This document shows positions 8,817 through 17,608 of a stretch of DNA of 31,161 nt, piece by piece. The notes beneath the pieces are model-generated. The model was given only the letters and a program-made list of their open reading frames with translations. It did no database searches and was not told the origin of the DNA. The DNA is from JBMYQA01 sp049600855 (GTDB lineage: Bacteria > Bacteroidota > Bacteroidia > Cytophagales > Flammeovirgaceae), in assembly GCA_049600855.1 (NCBI GenBank), contig JBMYQA010000038.1, forward strand, positions 1-31,161, read 5' to 3'. Position numbers and translations under genes: made by a program. Each line of letters begins with the position of its first letter. Positions within the stretch are counted from its first letter, which is position 1.

Positions 8817-8824
8817 TACCTTTG
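8817..8824 (+). promoter_or_regulatory. Candidate -7 element of the receiver operon
   Basis: TACCTTTG is an exact TAnnTTTG match 22 bases upstream of the ATG at 8847. A TTG at 8790-8792 is 24 bases upstream, somewhat too far for a standard -33 element. It would give the receiver operon its own promoter, independent of the kinase gene. Confidence 0.35.
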
Positions 8825-8846
8825 AATTTATCAAACGCTAAACTAC

Positions 8847-9242
8847 ATGTCAGGCACAAAAAAAGTTCTTATTGCGGAAGATAGCACAGTAATTCAAAAC
8901 ATTACTAAACGCGTTTTACAGTTTCAAAACTTCGAGATTCAAGCCGTAAAAAACGGCAAGCAAGTCATGGATAAACTCAGTAAAGAGTATTATGACATTG
9001 TTTTAATGGATATTAATATGCCGATTATGGACGGGATGGAATGTGCACGTCAAATCCGTTCATTAGATGATGAAGCTAAGGCAGATATTCCTATTGTTGC
9101 GATTACTGGTAATGCGAAGAATTATTCGATGGAGGACTTTAAGGATGCTGGTATTGATGAATACTTACCCAAGCCACTCAACTTTGATCAACTGGTAAAT
9201 ACGGTTCGGAAATACACGACTGAGGGCAGAAGCAGTTCATGA
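8847..9242 (+). CDS. Single-domain response regulator (CheY-like receiver)
   Basis: The 131-residue protein is one receiver domain with no output domain. The acidic pair is E11/D12, the phospho-acceptor is D55 (VLMDINMP), the conserved threonine is T87 (AITGN) and the conserved lysine is K109 (LPKP). It would act as a phosphate shuttle or as a protein-binding switch. It lies 164 bases after the hybrid kinase, whose HPt domain makes it the obvious partner. It is followed after 24 bases by the next gene, so it probably heads a three-gene operon. The short serine-rich end (EGRSSS) is probably disordered. Confidence 0.93.
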   Translation: MSGTKKVLIAEDSTVIQNITKRVLQFQNFEIQAVKNGKQVMDKLSKEYYDIVLMDINMPIMDGMECARQIRSLDDEAKADIPIVAITGNAKNYSMEDFKDAGIDEYLPKPLNFDQLVNTVRKYTTEGRSSS

Positions 9243-9266
9243 TAAGTACGGTAGAATTACAGCGTT

Positions 9267-9551
9267 ATGGTTGTTAAATACACGAATCATTTTTTAAAAA
9301 AATTAGAAGAAATCTTTGCGGAGAGTGATTATCATTTGCGTTATGAAAAAGGGCAATTCCGTTCAGGTTTTTGTGTATTAAAAGATACTAAAATAGCGAT
9401 TGTAAACAAGTACTTCCCACTTGAAGGCCGAATCAACTCTTTGGTTGAAATCTTACGTTCCATCGAAATAAATACGGAACATCTTTCTGAAAAAAGTAAA
9501 AAGCTCTACTTAGAGTTAGCACAACAAACTATTTTTCCAGAAGAAAAGTAG
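9267..9551 (+). CDS. Small protein of unknown function in the receiver operon
   Basis: This is a 94-residue soluble protein with no signal peptide. It begins with an amphipathic helix (TNHFLKKLEEIFAESDY), continues with short strands (GFCVLKDTKIAIVNKYF) and ends in helices. I do not recognise a named family, though the reading frame is clean. It sits 24 bases after the receiver gene and 30 bases before the MBL hydrolase gene, so the three are probably co-transcribed. Confidence 0.75.
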   Translation: MVVKYTNHFLKKLEEIFAESDYHLRYEKGQFRSGFCVLKDTKIAIVNKYFPLEGRINSLVEILRSIEINTEHLSEKSKKLYLELAQQTIFPEEK

Positions 9552-9581
9552 TTTTTCGTTCCAAGTCTAAATCAATACAGA

Positions 9582-10346
9582 TTGAAAGTTACATTTTTGG
9601 GTACAGGCACTTCTCAAGGAGTGCCAGTTATTGCGTGTAAATGCGAAGTTTGTCAATCGGTGGATTTCCGAGATAAACGTACCCGAACCTCAATTTACAT
9701 CGAAATTGACGGACTCCATTTGGTGATTGATACGGGGACAGATTTTAGAACTCAAATGTTACGAGAAGGGATAACGCAATTGGATGCTGTTATCTTTACC
9801 CATCAACATAAAGATCATACCGCAGGTTTAGATGATATTCGGCCATTCTACTTTCAGAATAGGGCTGATATGCCCATTTATGCCACCAAACCTGTGATTG
9901 ATCAACTCCAACAAGAGTTTGCCTACATCTTTGCCGAACATAAGTACCCAGGTGTACCAGGTGTGATCATTAACTACATCGAGCGCGATTCTCCTTTTAA
10001 AATTAAAGATACCACCATCATTCCCATCGAAGTGATGCACTACAAACTACCTGTGCTGGGCTTCCGATTCAACGATTTCAGTTACATTACGGATGCCAAT
10101 CACATTGAAGAGCAAGAACTAGAAAAGTTAGCCGGCTCTGAAGTATTGGTGCTCAATGCCCTACATCACGATGAACACATTTCTCACTTTAATCTCAAAC
10201 AAGCCATTGAAGTGGCAAAACGCGTAAATGCCAAACAAACTTATTTTACCCATATGAGCCATCGAATGGGCTTGCATCAGGAAGTCTCTAAAACCTTACC
10301 TAAAAATATGGCTTTTGCTTACGATGGCCTAAAATTAGAATTGTAA
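9582..10346 (+). CDS. PhnP-like MBL-fold metallohydrolase
   Basis: This 254-residue protein opens with MKVTFLGTGTSQGVP, the characteristic first strand and turn of PhnP/RNase Z-like phosphodiesterases. That sequence fixes the start at the TTG codon at 9582, as no ATG is available there. The metal motif HQHKDH lies at 74-79 (H74, H76, D78, H79). Further ligands are likely in DANH and in ALHHDEHISHF and THMSH near the C-terminus. A cysteine cluster (C19, C21, C24) matches the structural zinc site of PhnP-type proteins. Family members hydrolyse cyclic phosphodiesters. In Bacteroidota they are usually not linked to phosphonate genes, so the substrate is open. It is the third gene of the receiver operon. 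Confidence 0.88.
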   Translation: MKVTFLGTGTSQGVPVIACKCEVCQSVDFRDKRTRTSIYIEIDGLHLVIDTGTDFRTQMLREGITQLDAVIFTHQHKDHTAGLDDIRPFYFQNRADMPIYATKPVIDQLQQEFAYIFAEHKYPGVPGVIINYIERDSPFKIKDTTIIPIEVMHYKLPVLGFRFNDFSYITDANHIEEQELEKLAGSEVLVLNALHHDEHISHFNLKQAIEVAKRVNAKQTYFTHMSHRMGLHQEVSKTLPKNMAFAYDGLKLEL

Positions 10347-10430
10347 CCCTCCATTGGACGCTTCCGTCTAAAACTTTCCCCGCTTATTCCAGAATTTCGC
10401 ATAAGTAATCATCATCAAACAAAATGACTT

Positions 10431-10778
10431 ATGAGAACATTCCAAATCATTTTAGTTGTCCTATTTGCCTCTATTTTTGTGTATTCTTTTCAAGTAATCG
10501 TCAATTTTGGTTGGGATTTTTTGGATCTATTCTTCAAGCCGATTACGGAGGTAACTTGGACAGGGCAATTCAACTTAGACTTTTCCCTTTTTGTATTCTT
10601 GACCATTGTTTGGATTGCTTGGCGGCACCAATTTACTCCTAAAGGTATTGGCCTCGCCTTACTCTCTGTTGTAGGAATGGTATACGTAGCTCCTTACATT
10701 TTGGTAGCAAGCATACAAGCCAAAGGAGATGTGAAAGAGTTGCTATTGGGAAAAGCAAGAAGTCATCAACAGGATTAA
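10431..10778 (+). CDS. Small integral membrane protein
   Basis: The protein has 115 residues and about three hydrophobic segments: IILVVLFASIFVYSF (about 6-20), LDFSLFVFLTIVWIAW (about 49-64) and GLALLSVVGMVYVAPYILVA (about 74-93). The C-terminal end is polar and soluble. No catalytic motif is visible. An overlapping frame opening at 10424 is not favoured because this frame has the coherent membrane topology. The gene converges with the flavoprotein gene, with one base between the stop codons. Confidence 0.75.
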   Translation: MRTFQIILVVLFASIFVYSFQVIVNFGWDFLDLFFKPITEVTWTGQFNLDFSLFVFLTIVWIAWRHQFTPKGIGLALLSVVGMVYVAPYILVASIQAKGDVKELLLGKARSHQQD

Positions 10779-10779
10779 G

Positions 10780-12021
10780 CTAGCGATTGAATACTAACTG
10801 TAAATAAAACGTTGGACTTTTGAGTTTGTCGCGTAACTCCATATCGTCAAACATGCACGAAATCATTTCGCTTAATGCTTTGTTCGTAGTTGCCTTATGG
10901 ACGAGCCAATTAAATAGCCAAGGGTATTGCACAAACTGTTGCAGTTTCTTGCTGATGGCAAACTCTTGTCCAAAATAATGATAGATGCGCTTATCGTAAT
11001 GCGTCATGCTTTTAGCAGAGAAATCGTTGGTGTTAAAGGCACGCTCAGCTTGTTCTGCTGCCAACATGCCACTCACCATGGCATTGCCAATTCCTTCGCC
11101 CGTGAAGGGATCAATGAGGTAGGCCGCATCGCCCAGCAACATAAATCGTTTGCCCGATAGTTTTCTTTTTTTAGAAGCTAAGGGCAAGCCATAGCCCTTT
11201 ACCGCGTCTATTGGTTTGGCATCTGTAAAACGTTCGGCAATTTCAGGGATTTGCGTGAGGCATTCTTCGAGCTTCTTTTTTAAGTTGACTTTGCGTTTGC
11301 TGATGGTATCACTCCGCATCACCAAGCCTACGTTGGCTTGGTTGTTGGGTAATGGAAAAATCCATAAATAGCCTGGTAATAAGTCTTTTAAGAAGAGTAA
11401 TTCCACATAATTTCGATGATCCATCCCAGTTACATTCTCGTAATAGGCACGAATTCCCGCCGCATAATGACGCGGTTCTTGAAAGATATTTCCCTTCGTC
11501 TTGGTGAATGTAGAGTGCGCCCCATTCGCCACCAGCACCAACGCTGATTTAATTTTTAATTCACCCGATTTATCCGTCAATTCTACGCCATCAGCAAGCG
11601 CTTTCCATTCCGTAAGTGCTGTATTTTCCAGCAATTGGATTTGCGGATATGCCTTCACTGCTTCTACCAAAAAATGGTCGAAATCCATTCGCTTAATGGT
11701 ATAGCCAGGAATCGCTTCATGAAAATCGGTATTGGTGCGGAAAGGAACACTCATCCGATTCATATTGGGAGAAGTAAACACAATGCCACCAGAGCCCAAT
11801 TGCGTTGGCTCCGCAGAAAGGGATTGCAAGAGTTGTGGATCAATTTTTTTTAATACACTTACCACTTTTGCGCTGAGGGCATCCCCACAAACCTTATCTC
11901 TCGGAAAACTCGCCTTATCCACCAGTACACAATTAATACCCTTTTTGGCTAAAAACATGGCAGCGGTTGCTCCTGCGGGTCCAGCTCCAATGATACATAC
12001 TTGTGTTTCTATAAAAGGCAT
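10780..12021 (-). CDS. Geranylgeranyl-reductase-family FAD-dependent oxidoreductase
   Basis: Counted from the ATG at 12021 the protein has 413 residues. It starts MPFIETQVCIIGAGPAG, a Rossmann FAD-binding strand with GxGxxG at residues 12-17. A CGDAL segment follows near residue 46, then the second FAD motif LLGDAAYLIDPFTGEGIGNA. This is the pattern of the geranylgeranyl reductase/digeranylgeranylglycerophospholipid reductase family, which reduces isoprenoid or other lipid double bonds. An upstream GTG at 12066 would add 15 residues, but those codons are the terminator of the preceding gene, so it is rejected. The neighbour upstream is a WS/DGAT acyltransferase, which supports a lipid role. 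The substrate is unknown. Confidence 0.88.
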   Translation of the reverse strand: MPFIETQVCIIGAGPAGATAAMFLAKKGINCVLVDKASFPRDKVCGDALSAKVVSVLKKIDPQLLQSLSAEPTQLGSGGIVFTSPNMNRMSVPFRTNTDFHEAIPGYTIKRMDFDHFLVEAVKAYPQIQLLENTALTEWKALADGVELTDKSGELKIKSALVLVANGAHSTFTKTKGNIFQEPRHYAAGIRAYYENVTGMDHRNYVELLFLKDLLPGYLWIFPLPNNQANVGLVMRSDTISKRKVNLKKKLEECLTQIPEIAERFTDAKPIDAVKGYGLPLASKKRKLSGKRFMLLGDAAYLIDPFTGEGIGNAMVSGMLAAEQAERAFNTNDFSAKSMTHYDKRIYHYFGQEFAISKKLQQFVQYPWLFNWLVHKATTNKALSEMISCMFDDMELRDKLKSPTFYLQLVFNR

Positions 12022-12045
12022 ATTGTTTTTCGTTGAGATGCAGGC

Positions 12046-12080
12046 AAAAAAAATAAAAGTGAGCACTTTCGCCCACTTTT
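12046..12080 (-). terminator. Rho-independent terminator of the WS/DGAT gene
   Basis: Read on the minus strand, AAAAGTGGGC (12080-12071) pairs with GCTCACTTTT (12064-12055) around a 6-nt loop with one mismatch. An A and eight T follow. It lies 29 bases after the stop codon of the acyltransferase gene and just before the ATG of the flavoprotein gene. The two lipid genes are therefore largely separate transcripts. Confidence 0.85.
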
Positions 12081-12108
12081 AATCTGTTTTTTTCATCCAA
12101 TCAAAGCC

Positions 12109-13866
12109 TCATGACTTGTCGGTAGCCTCATCACTTGGCTTGTCGACTTCAAGATTTGGCTTTTCTTCTGTTTTCTTAGCCGTTGTTTTCCGCGTAGTTG
12201 TTGAACGCCTTCTAGTCGTTGTTTTTGTCGGCGTTTCTTTTTTGGTAGTCGTACTTGCTTTTGTCTGTTTACGGGTAGTTGCCGTACTTCTCGGTTTCCG
12301 CGTAGTTGACTTTGCTACTTCCTTTTTAGCGGACTCTTCTTGCTTAGCAACAGGCTTTTTCTTAGCTGTTGTTTTGGGTTTGGTAGTAGGTGTTACTTTC
12401 TGGCGAGGCGTTACCTTTTTGTTTGTCGTAGCCGTTCCTTTATTGGGCAACTTCTTCCCTACCAAATATTCTTCCAGTTCATCTAGTGTCTCTTTCATTA
12501 ATTCACCAAAATAGTCCATGTCAGGCATGATATTTTTACTAGATGTAGCACAAATCGTTACCTGCCCTGCATAGCTAAAAATCACAATCATCAATCCCAT
12601 GCCATCGTAAAGTACGCCCATCCCATAATGCGCGAGCATACGCGATCCGTTCATAAATAGCGGCATTGGAGGCCCTGGCACATTGGTAATGATGGTATTG
12701 TAAAAAGGATTGTGTTTTTCAGACATCCTCATTTTAATGTACATGCGCGAAGCCAATGAGAATAACTCAGAAGGAATGAACTCCATGATTTTATCGGCCT
12801 TTAATGCGCGGCTATACGTCTTAGAGCTTCGGGCACTTTTGTGTACAGCTTTTAAACGCTCTACAGGATCGGCAATATCGGTACCTAAAGCGACCAGCAT
12901 CGCTGAAACTTTATTCCCCATGCCTCCCTTATCCTGATCAGCTCTTACCGAAACAGGAGCCATGGTAATCAAGGATTTTTTAGGAAGCTTTCCTTTCGAA
13001 TCCAAGTACTTTCGAATTGCTCCCCCACAAATGGAGAGAATGACATCATTGACGGTTGTACCTGCTACTTGATTTTTAATGTCTTTAATGCGTTGCAATG
13101 ACACACTTGTGCCACCAAAAACCTTATTGGCGGTAACAGGCACATTAAATAAGGTTTTTGGAGCTGTAAACAACATTGGTGGCGGATCTAAGGCTTTACT
13201 CACCACTTCGGCTCCTACTTGTGCCAGCTCCCCTAAGGTTTCGGTAGCAAATTTGAACAGCTTTTTTGGGGTACCAATGGTATTCAAATAGCTTCGAACC
13301 ACTACCTCGGCACCTGTTGGTACCGCTTCGGGCTTCCATTCCTTTTTAGGAGGATCAACTTTTCGAGGTTCTTCGGAAAAATCAAAAATAGCTGCCATAA
13401 TTTCGGCACCAGAACCTCCATCTATCGCAGCGTGATGTACTTTAGCCAACATCGCATAAGCGCCATCGGGCAATTGTGGGAAATTATTCAAGCCTTCAAT
13501 CACTACTAATTCCCAAAGTGGACATTTTAAGTCTAATGGTTTGCTATAAAGTTGGCTAGCTAAATCTAACAGTTCGGGTAACCCGCCGGGAGCTGGTAAA
13601 GATACATGTAGTAAATGCCTTTCCAACTCAAAATCGGGATCTTCAATCCAATAGGGACGGCTCAAATCTAGCGGTACCTGCACTAAACGCTGACGAAAAA
13701 CGCGTGAAGTGTGCAAGCGTTGATCCATAAATGCTTTAAACTCTTCGAAGTTGAAGCCCCTACCATGTGCTGGCGGACCAAAAACGTAAAGCCCTCCTAC
13801 ATGCATGGGAGTTTTGGGAGTTTCTAAGTTCAAGAATAAGGTATCTTGTGCAGAAAGTTGTTGCAT
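12109..13866 (-). CDS. WS/DGAT acyltransferase with Lys/Thr-rich C-terminal tail
   Basis: Residues 1-469 form a complete wax ester synthase/acyl-CoA:diacylglycerol acyltransferase. The start MQQLSAQDTLFLNLETPKTP is typical, and the catalytic motif HHAAIDG has H144, H145, D149 and G150. The C-terminal half carries TNVPGP and related conserved segments. These enzymes join fatty acyl-CoA to long alcohols or diacylglycerol to make storage lipid at the membrane. The family is usually about 450-480 residues long. Here a 116-residue tail (470-585) made mostly of Lys, Arg, Thr, Ala and Pro follows, similar in composition to histone H1 or to AlgP-like tails. It ends with an acidic stretch (EKPNLEVDKPSDEATDKS). 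The tail is in frame and without stops, so it is probably real. It might bind phospholipid, lipid-body surface or nucleic acid. Confidence 0.92.
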   Translation of the reverse strand: MQQLSAQDTLFLNLETPKTPMHVGGLYVFGPPAHGRGFNFEEFKAFMDQRLHTSRVFRQRLVQVPLDLSRPYWIEDPDFELERHLLHVSLPAPGGLPELLDLASQLYSKPLDLKCPLWELVVIEGLNNFPQLPDGAYAMLAKVHHAAIDGGSGAEIMAAIFDFSEEPRKVDPPKKEWKPEAVPTGAEVVVRSYLNTIGTPKKLFKFATETLGELAQVGAEVVSKALDPPPMLFTAPKTLFNVPVTANKVFGGTSVSLQRIKDIKNQVAGTTVNDVILSICGGAIRKYLDSKGKLPKKSLITMAPVSVRADQDKGGMGNKVSAMLVALGTDIADPVERLKAVHKSARSSKTYSRALKADKIMEFIPSELFSLASRMYIKMRMSEKHNPFYNTIITNVPGPPMPLFMNGSRMLAHYGMGVLYDGMGLMIVIFSYAGQVTICATSSKNIMPDMDYFGELMKETLDELEEYLVGKKLPNKGTATTNKKVTPRQKVTPTTKPKTTAKKKPVAKQEESAKKEVAKSTTRKPRSTATTRKQTKASTTTKKETPTKTTTRRRSTTTRKTTAKKTEEKPNLEVDKPSDEATDKS

Positions 13867-14169
13867 AGTTTATTGGATCAAATGGGTTTACAAGATGAGG
13901 TTGTTTAAAGTAGATTGGTTTGCTTCAGTCAAAGCGGACAATTTAAACGGTGCGTTTATACTTTAGACAACTTCCATAGCTAAAATTAGCCTTTTTTAAA
14001 GTTAAGCATATTTTTTAAAGGATAAAGCGCTTTCCCTAATATTTCCTAAAATGCCGACTTACGCTGGTTTGTCTAATTATTGATAGATCAAAAATTTATC
14101 TGTATATTATTAAAATATTCAATACCTATCGGTGATTATTACAAATCATTCATTAACCCCAATACCTTT
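13867..14169. other. Divergent intergenic region
   Basis: About 300 bases lie between the WS/DGAT gene and the plus-strand gene at 14170. It should carry promoters for both. Only small palindromes are visible, such as TAAACG/CGTTTA near 13945-13960 and a short GCTAA/TTAGC pair near 13980. No convincing promoter or RNA gene was found. Confidence 0.4.
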
Positions 14170-14715
14170 ATGGCGCAATTTATCGCTTTTGATGAGGAAG
14201 TAGAAGTAAATGGACGTACGATTTATACCATCGTAGGCGCATTAGAAATTGGCAAAGAATATCGAGAAGAAATTTTAGCAAAACATGGGATTGTTCCAGA
14301 GCCTGATACGTGGCATTCGCAGCAGCTTTGGCTAGATGCGTTTAAGGAAATTGCCGAAACGATTGGTCAAAACACCCTCTTTATGATTGGGAAAGCGATT
14401 CCAGAACATGCCGACTTTCCTCCTGGCATTAATAACCTCGAACAAGCCCTGAAGTCTATTGATGTCGCTTATCACATGAATCATCGAAATGGAGAAATTG
14501 GTCATTATCAGTTAACGCACTTTGATAAAGAGCGGAAAGAAGCCACTATGGTTTGTAACACCCCCTACCCTAGTGAGTTTGACCGAGGAATCATCACGTC
14601 TATGCTGCGACAGTTTCGTCCAGCGAATTCCTTTCGTTATGATGTTATATTAGATATCTCTAAGGAAACACGAATTAAAGGAGGAGAGAGTTGTACCTAT
14701 AAAATTGTGTGGTAG
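14170..14715 (+). CDS. Unrecognised cytosolic protein
   Basis: Counted from ATG 14170 the protein has 181 residues. A TTG at 14080 would add 30 poorly organised residues and is less likely. It has no signal peptide or membrane helix. A Trp-rich segment (DTWHSQQLWLDAFKEIAETI) leads into helices, then comes a conserved-looking block around AYHMNHRNGEIGHYQLTHFD with several histidines, and a late VCNTPYPSEFDRG. Such His and Cys residues could bind a metal or haem. The fold vaguely recalls small ligand-binding domains of the V4R/haem-NO-binding type, but this is only an impression. It ends 3 bases from the convergent hydrolase gene. Confidence 0.7.
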   Translation: MAQFIAFDEEVEVNGRTIYTIVGALEIGKEYREEILAKHGIVPEPDTWHSQQLWLDAFKEIAETIGQNTLFMIGKAIPEHADFPPGINNLEQALKSIDVAYHMNHRNGEIGHYQLTHFDKERKEATMVCNTPYPSEFDRGIITSMLRQFRPANSFRYDVILDISKETRIKGGESCTYKIVW

Positions 14716-14718
14716 GCA

Positions 14719-15396
14719 TTAGCTTGATCTCGCTATTTGCATCAGTTTAATGCCTTTATAGTTCGAAAGCGGTTTAGCTACATAATCGAAACATTTAATT
14801 TGATAAAACTCATCTGTATAGATGTCCCATTGGTAAACATCTGCGGGCGAAACCTCACTTGGATTGATATGTGGTAAACCTCCTGCTACTTTAAAAGCCG
14901 CAGCCACTAATTCAGAACAAAAATATTGCTGAAGATTTTCCTCATTATGCGATAAGCCAAATTTATCTAAAAAATCTATGGCAGATTTCCAACGCGTTGC
15001 CATATCGTATTCTTTCCCCATTTCGCCACGTAGAAAACGGTCAAAAGCATCCATATCCAGCAACTTCCTAAATTCCTCATTAAGTGGTAATAGCCAAATG
15101 TCTCCTTTGTAAAACGGTAAGCGATCCGATAAATGTGTTAAAATCACTCCATTCAAATCAGGATATGCCGTGTCGTGATTTGCTTCCAGAATTTCCACCA
15201 TGTGCCGCCCAATAGCCTCATCGTATTCAGTTTTTAAGACAATTCCTACATGAGAAGCTTTCCCTCCTGAAAAAAATCGAATCATTCGTGACTCCACATA
15301 AGCCCCTGCAAATAGTATAATATCTCCAACACGTAATGTATGTCGGATATTATCGTAATTGATCACTTTCGGATAGCTTAACTTTTCATCTGCCAT
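14719..15396 (-). CDS. YiiX/permuted NlpC-P60-type cysteine hydrolase
   Basis: This 225-residue protein has the order of a circularly permuted papain-like fold. LRVGDIILF (21-29) is followed by the histidine motif KASHVGIV with H49, then an acidic residue in MVEILEA (E68), and finally the nucleophile motif YFCSELVAAA with C160. This His-before-Cys order is the mark of YiiX/YebB-like hydrolases, which cleave amide or lipid-linked bonds. No signal peptide is visible, so it may act in the cytosol. It lies 52 bases after the TonB-receptor gene on the same strand, so the two may be co-transcribed. The substrate is unknown. Confidence 0.82.
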   Translation of the reverse strand: MADEKLSYPKVINYDNIRHTLRVGDIILFAGAYVESRMIRFFSGGKASHVGIVLKTEYDEAIGRHMVEILEANHDTAYPDLNGVILTHLSDRLPFYKGDIWLLPLNEEFRKLLDMDAFDRFLRGEMGKEYDMATRWKSAIDFLDKFGLSHNEENLQQYFCSELVAAAFKVAGGLPHINPSEVSPADVYQWDIYTDEFYQIKCFDYVAKPLSNYKGIKLMQIARSS

Positions 15397-15448
15397 AGCA
15401 CCTTTTGATTAATGATGGCATACAAGTTACAAATTCTTTAAGTAATCA

Positions 15449-17608
15449 TTAAAAGCGATAAAGAATATTAACGAGGTAGCGCCTTTTTTCCTGTCGGTAA
15501 TCAAAGCGGTACGCATTGTTTTTAAGCAAGAAATTATCGGTATTCAAGGCATTGGTGAGTACAATTCCAAATTCTGCATTTTTGAGTATGGTAATCCCCA
15601 ATTTCACGTCTAAGCTCGTCCATGCATCCACCTGGTCACTTCTGAAATCTCGCGTATCTTCTGTAATATCCGAAGCTCTCCGATTGACCCTTCCTTGGTA
15701 ATGAAATACTCCTGAAATATATCCCTCTTTGCGTGTGTAGTTCAAGCCCAAATTACCAAAATGTGCAGGCACCCATGTCAACTCATTTTCACTCTCTGCA
15801 ATAGTCGTATCTACAATGGTTTCTCCCACCCGCTGATTAAAGGTATAATTGAAAAATCCAGACACTTTACCCTTTTGAAATTTTCCATCTACCTCAATTC
15901 CTGCCGTTGATAAATTATAGAGATTGGTGCTCAAGTTTGCATTTGCCACACTGTAGGCGATAATGTCATCAAACTGCGAATTGTAAAAGCCCACCAAGTT
16001 TAACTGAAACGATTTTGAAGGGTTCCAAGCCGCATTTAGCTCAAAAGTTGTGATGGTTTCGGGTTCTAATTCATTGATGTTTGAAGCGAGTGTAAAGGTA
16101 TTTGCTCCAAACATCTCGGTAGGAGATGGCGTTCGGAATGCTCGCCCTGCGAGGGCTTTAAAGGTAACGGTTTTAGATGGTGTATACACTAAACCTATTC
16201 GCGGACTCAGTTGGTTAAAGTTTTTCTGCTTCACAGGTCGGCCTGGGGCATAAATATCTACAAATTCAAAAAACTGCGCATCATACCTTGCTGATAGCGT
16301 TGCTTGAAACTTATCGCCAAACTTTGGGGTAATGTATTGTAAAAATACCCCCGTATTGTTGACAGGTTTATCTTTGACAAACTCAAACCAAGGTCCCATG
16401 TTGCGAAACTCATTATTTGGAAATGGCTCAAAAGTCGATTCGAGGTCAATATTCGAATGATGTGCTTCGTCTCCATCATACAGAAATACACTTCCTTCTA
16501 CTCCACCTAAAATGGCTGACCCTTTCCCCAACTTAAACGTCCATTGTGCCCGTAGCAATAAATCTTCGGCATCTGTTTTTAAGTATTCAGTTACCCCTTG
16601 CGGATAAAGTCCATCAAAAGCCCCACTTGGGTAATAACGCATATCCCAATCAATACCATGTTTTTGATAACGAATGCTATACTCTTGAATCAATGGTTGC
16701 TTTTTATAACCAGAATTGTATTTAAGCGTAGCCAATCGCCTGAACTCATTCATGGATTCAGGCTGGTCGGGAATGTTGAATAACCAGCCGTGCCCAGTGC
16801 CAAAATTCCAATGATGTTCATGATACTGAAAGGAAAAACCTGAGAGTCCCTTTTTCCCTTCTAACTTCGCAAAGAAATAGTTGCTCGAACGCTCATCATT
16901 TGTTTGAAACTGTAAGGGATTTCCTAAAGAATCTGTGCGGAAGGAGTCATCAAAAGCAGCATAATTATTCCCATCCGTTTGGTAAGAATTAAAAGCCGCT
17001 ACCACTCCTACTAGTTCATTTTCTGCCCCAACTAACACATCATAAATGCGCGTTCCTTGATTCCCCGCCCTCAGTTGCACAATACCATTTCCATCCAAAT
17101 CTTTAGGAGAAATGGTATTGATACTCAGTACGCCATTTACGGCATTGGTACCATACAATGCAGAACTGGGCCCACGAATGACTTCTAAGGATTTTGCAAA
17201 AATGAGTGGGGTTACTTCCCAAGTATAGGCAGTACCATAGAGGTTATCATTAAATTGAATACCATCAATTAAGAGTAATAAATGGTTATTATTCCAACCT
17301 TCAAATACACCTCGCGCACTTACTGTTCTACGGTCATAATCTTGGGAAGGGGAAAAACCTGCCATTCGATACAAAATATCATTTCCACTCACCCAACCGT
17401 ATTGCAGCACTTTCTTTTGTGTAAAATAATTTACAATGCCAGGCGCTTCCGATTGTTTTTGGGCAATTTTCGAAGCTGCTGACACCCGAACATCACTCAA
17501 ATCCTCCAAGGTCAGTGAATAATAATTCACCGTATCAATTTGAGCAACTAAATGTGTAGAAGAAAAATACAGAGATAAACCCAAGATTAATAGCCAAACT
17601 ATTCGCAT
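15449..17608 (-). CDS. TonB-dependent outer-membrane receptor
   Basis: The protein has 719 residues. A signal peptide (about 1-23) is followed by LTLEDLSDVRVSAASK, a motif found at the start of many receptors of this group. The plug domain (about 45-165) contains LLLLIDGIQFND and VIRGPSSALYGTNAVNGVLSI. The 22-strand barrel follows and ends in ILYRF, the aromatic C-terminus needed for barrel assembly. There is no N-terminal carboxypeptidase-like domain, which separates it from SusC-type receptors, and no SusD-like gene is adjacent. The ligand could be a siderophore, haem, cobalamin or another metal complex. The upstream region is long and AT-rich, and no Fur-like site was identified. Confidence 0.93.
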   Translation of the reverse strand: MRIVWLLILGLSLYFSSTHLVAQIDTVNYYSLTLEDLSDVRVSAASKIAQKQSEAPGIVNYFTQKKVLQYGWVSGNDILYRMAGFSPSQDYDRRTVSARGVFEGWNNNHLLLLIDGIQFNDNLYGTAYTWEVTPLIFAKSLEVIRGPSSALYGTNAVNGVLSINTISPKDLDGNGIVQLRAGNQGTRIYDVLVGAENELVGVVAAFNSYQTDGNNYAAFDDSFRTDSLGNPLQFQTNDERSSNYFFAKLEGKKGLSGFSFQYHEHHWNFGTGHGWLFNIPDQPESMNEFRRLATLKYNSGYKKQPLIQEYSIRYQKHGIDWDMRYYPSGAFDGLYPQGVTEYLKTDAEDLLLRAQWTFKLGKGSAILGGVEGSVFLYDGDEAHHSNIDLESTFEPFPNNEFRNMGPWFEFVKDKPVNNTGVFLQYITPKFGDKFQATLSARYDAQFFEFVDIYAPGRPVKQKNFNQLSPRIGLVYTPSKTVTFKALAGRAFRTPSPTEMFGANTFTLASNINELEPETITTFELNAAWNPSKSFQLNLVGFYNSQFDDIIAYSVANANLSTNLYNLSTAGIEVDGKFQKGKVSGFFNYTFNQRVGETIVDTTIAESENELTWVPAHFGNLGLNYTRKEGYISGVFHYQGRVNRRASDITEDTRDFRSDQVDAWTSLDVKLGITILKNAEFGIVLTNALNTDNFLLKNNAYRFDYRQEKRRYLVNILYRF

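Noticed and set aside
10424..10642. 72-codon frame overlapping the small membrane protein
   Set aside because: The frame at 10431 has a coherent three-helix topology and extends further, while this one has no consistent pattern.
12022..12066. Upstream GTG start giving the flavoprotein a hydrophobic 15-residue N-terminus
   Set aside because: Those codons read through the terminator hairpin and T-run of the preceding gene. The FAD motif begins properly from the ATG at 12021.
12116..12514. 132-codon plus-strand frame that looks like a multi-helix membrane protein
   Set aside because: It is the antisense of the Lys/Thr-rich tail of the WS/DGAT protein. Lys and Thr codons read backwards give Phe, Leu, Val and Cys, which imitate membrane helices.
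14080..14169. TTG start of the unknown protein at 14170
   Set aside because: The 30 extra residues are not coherent with the rest, and ATG 14170 gives a typical start (MAQFIAFDEE).
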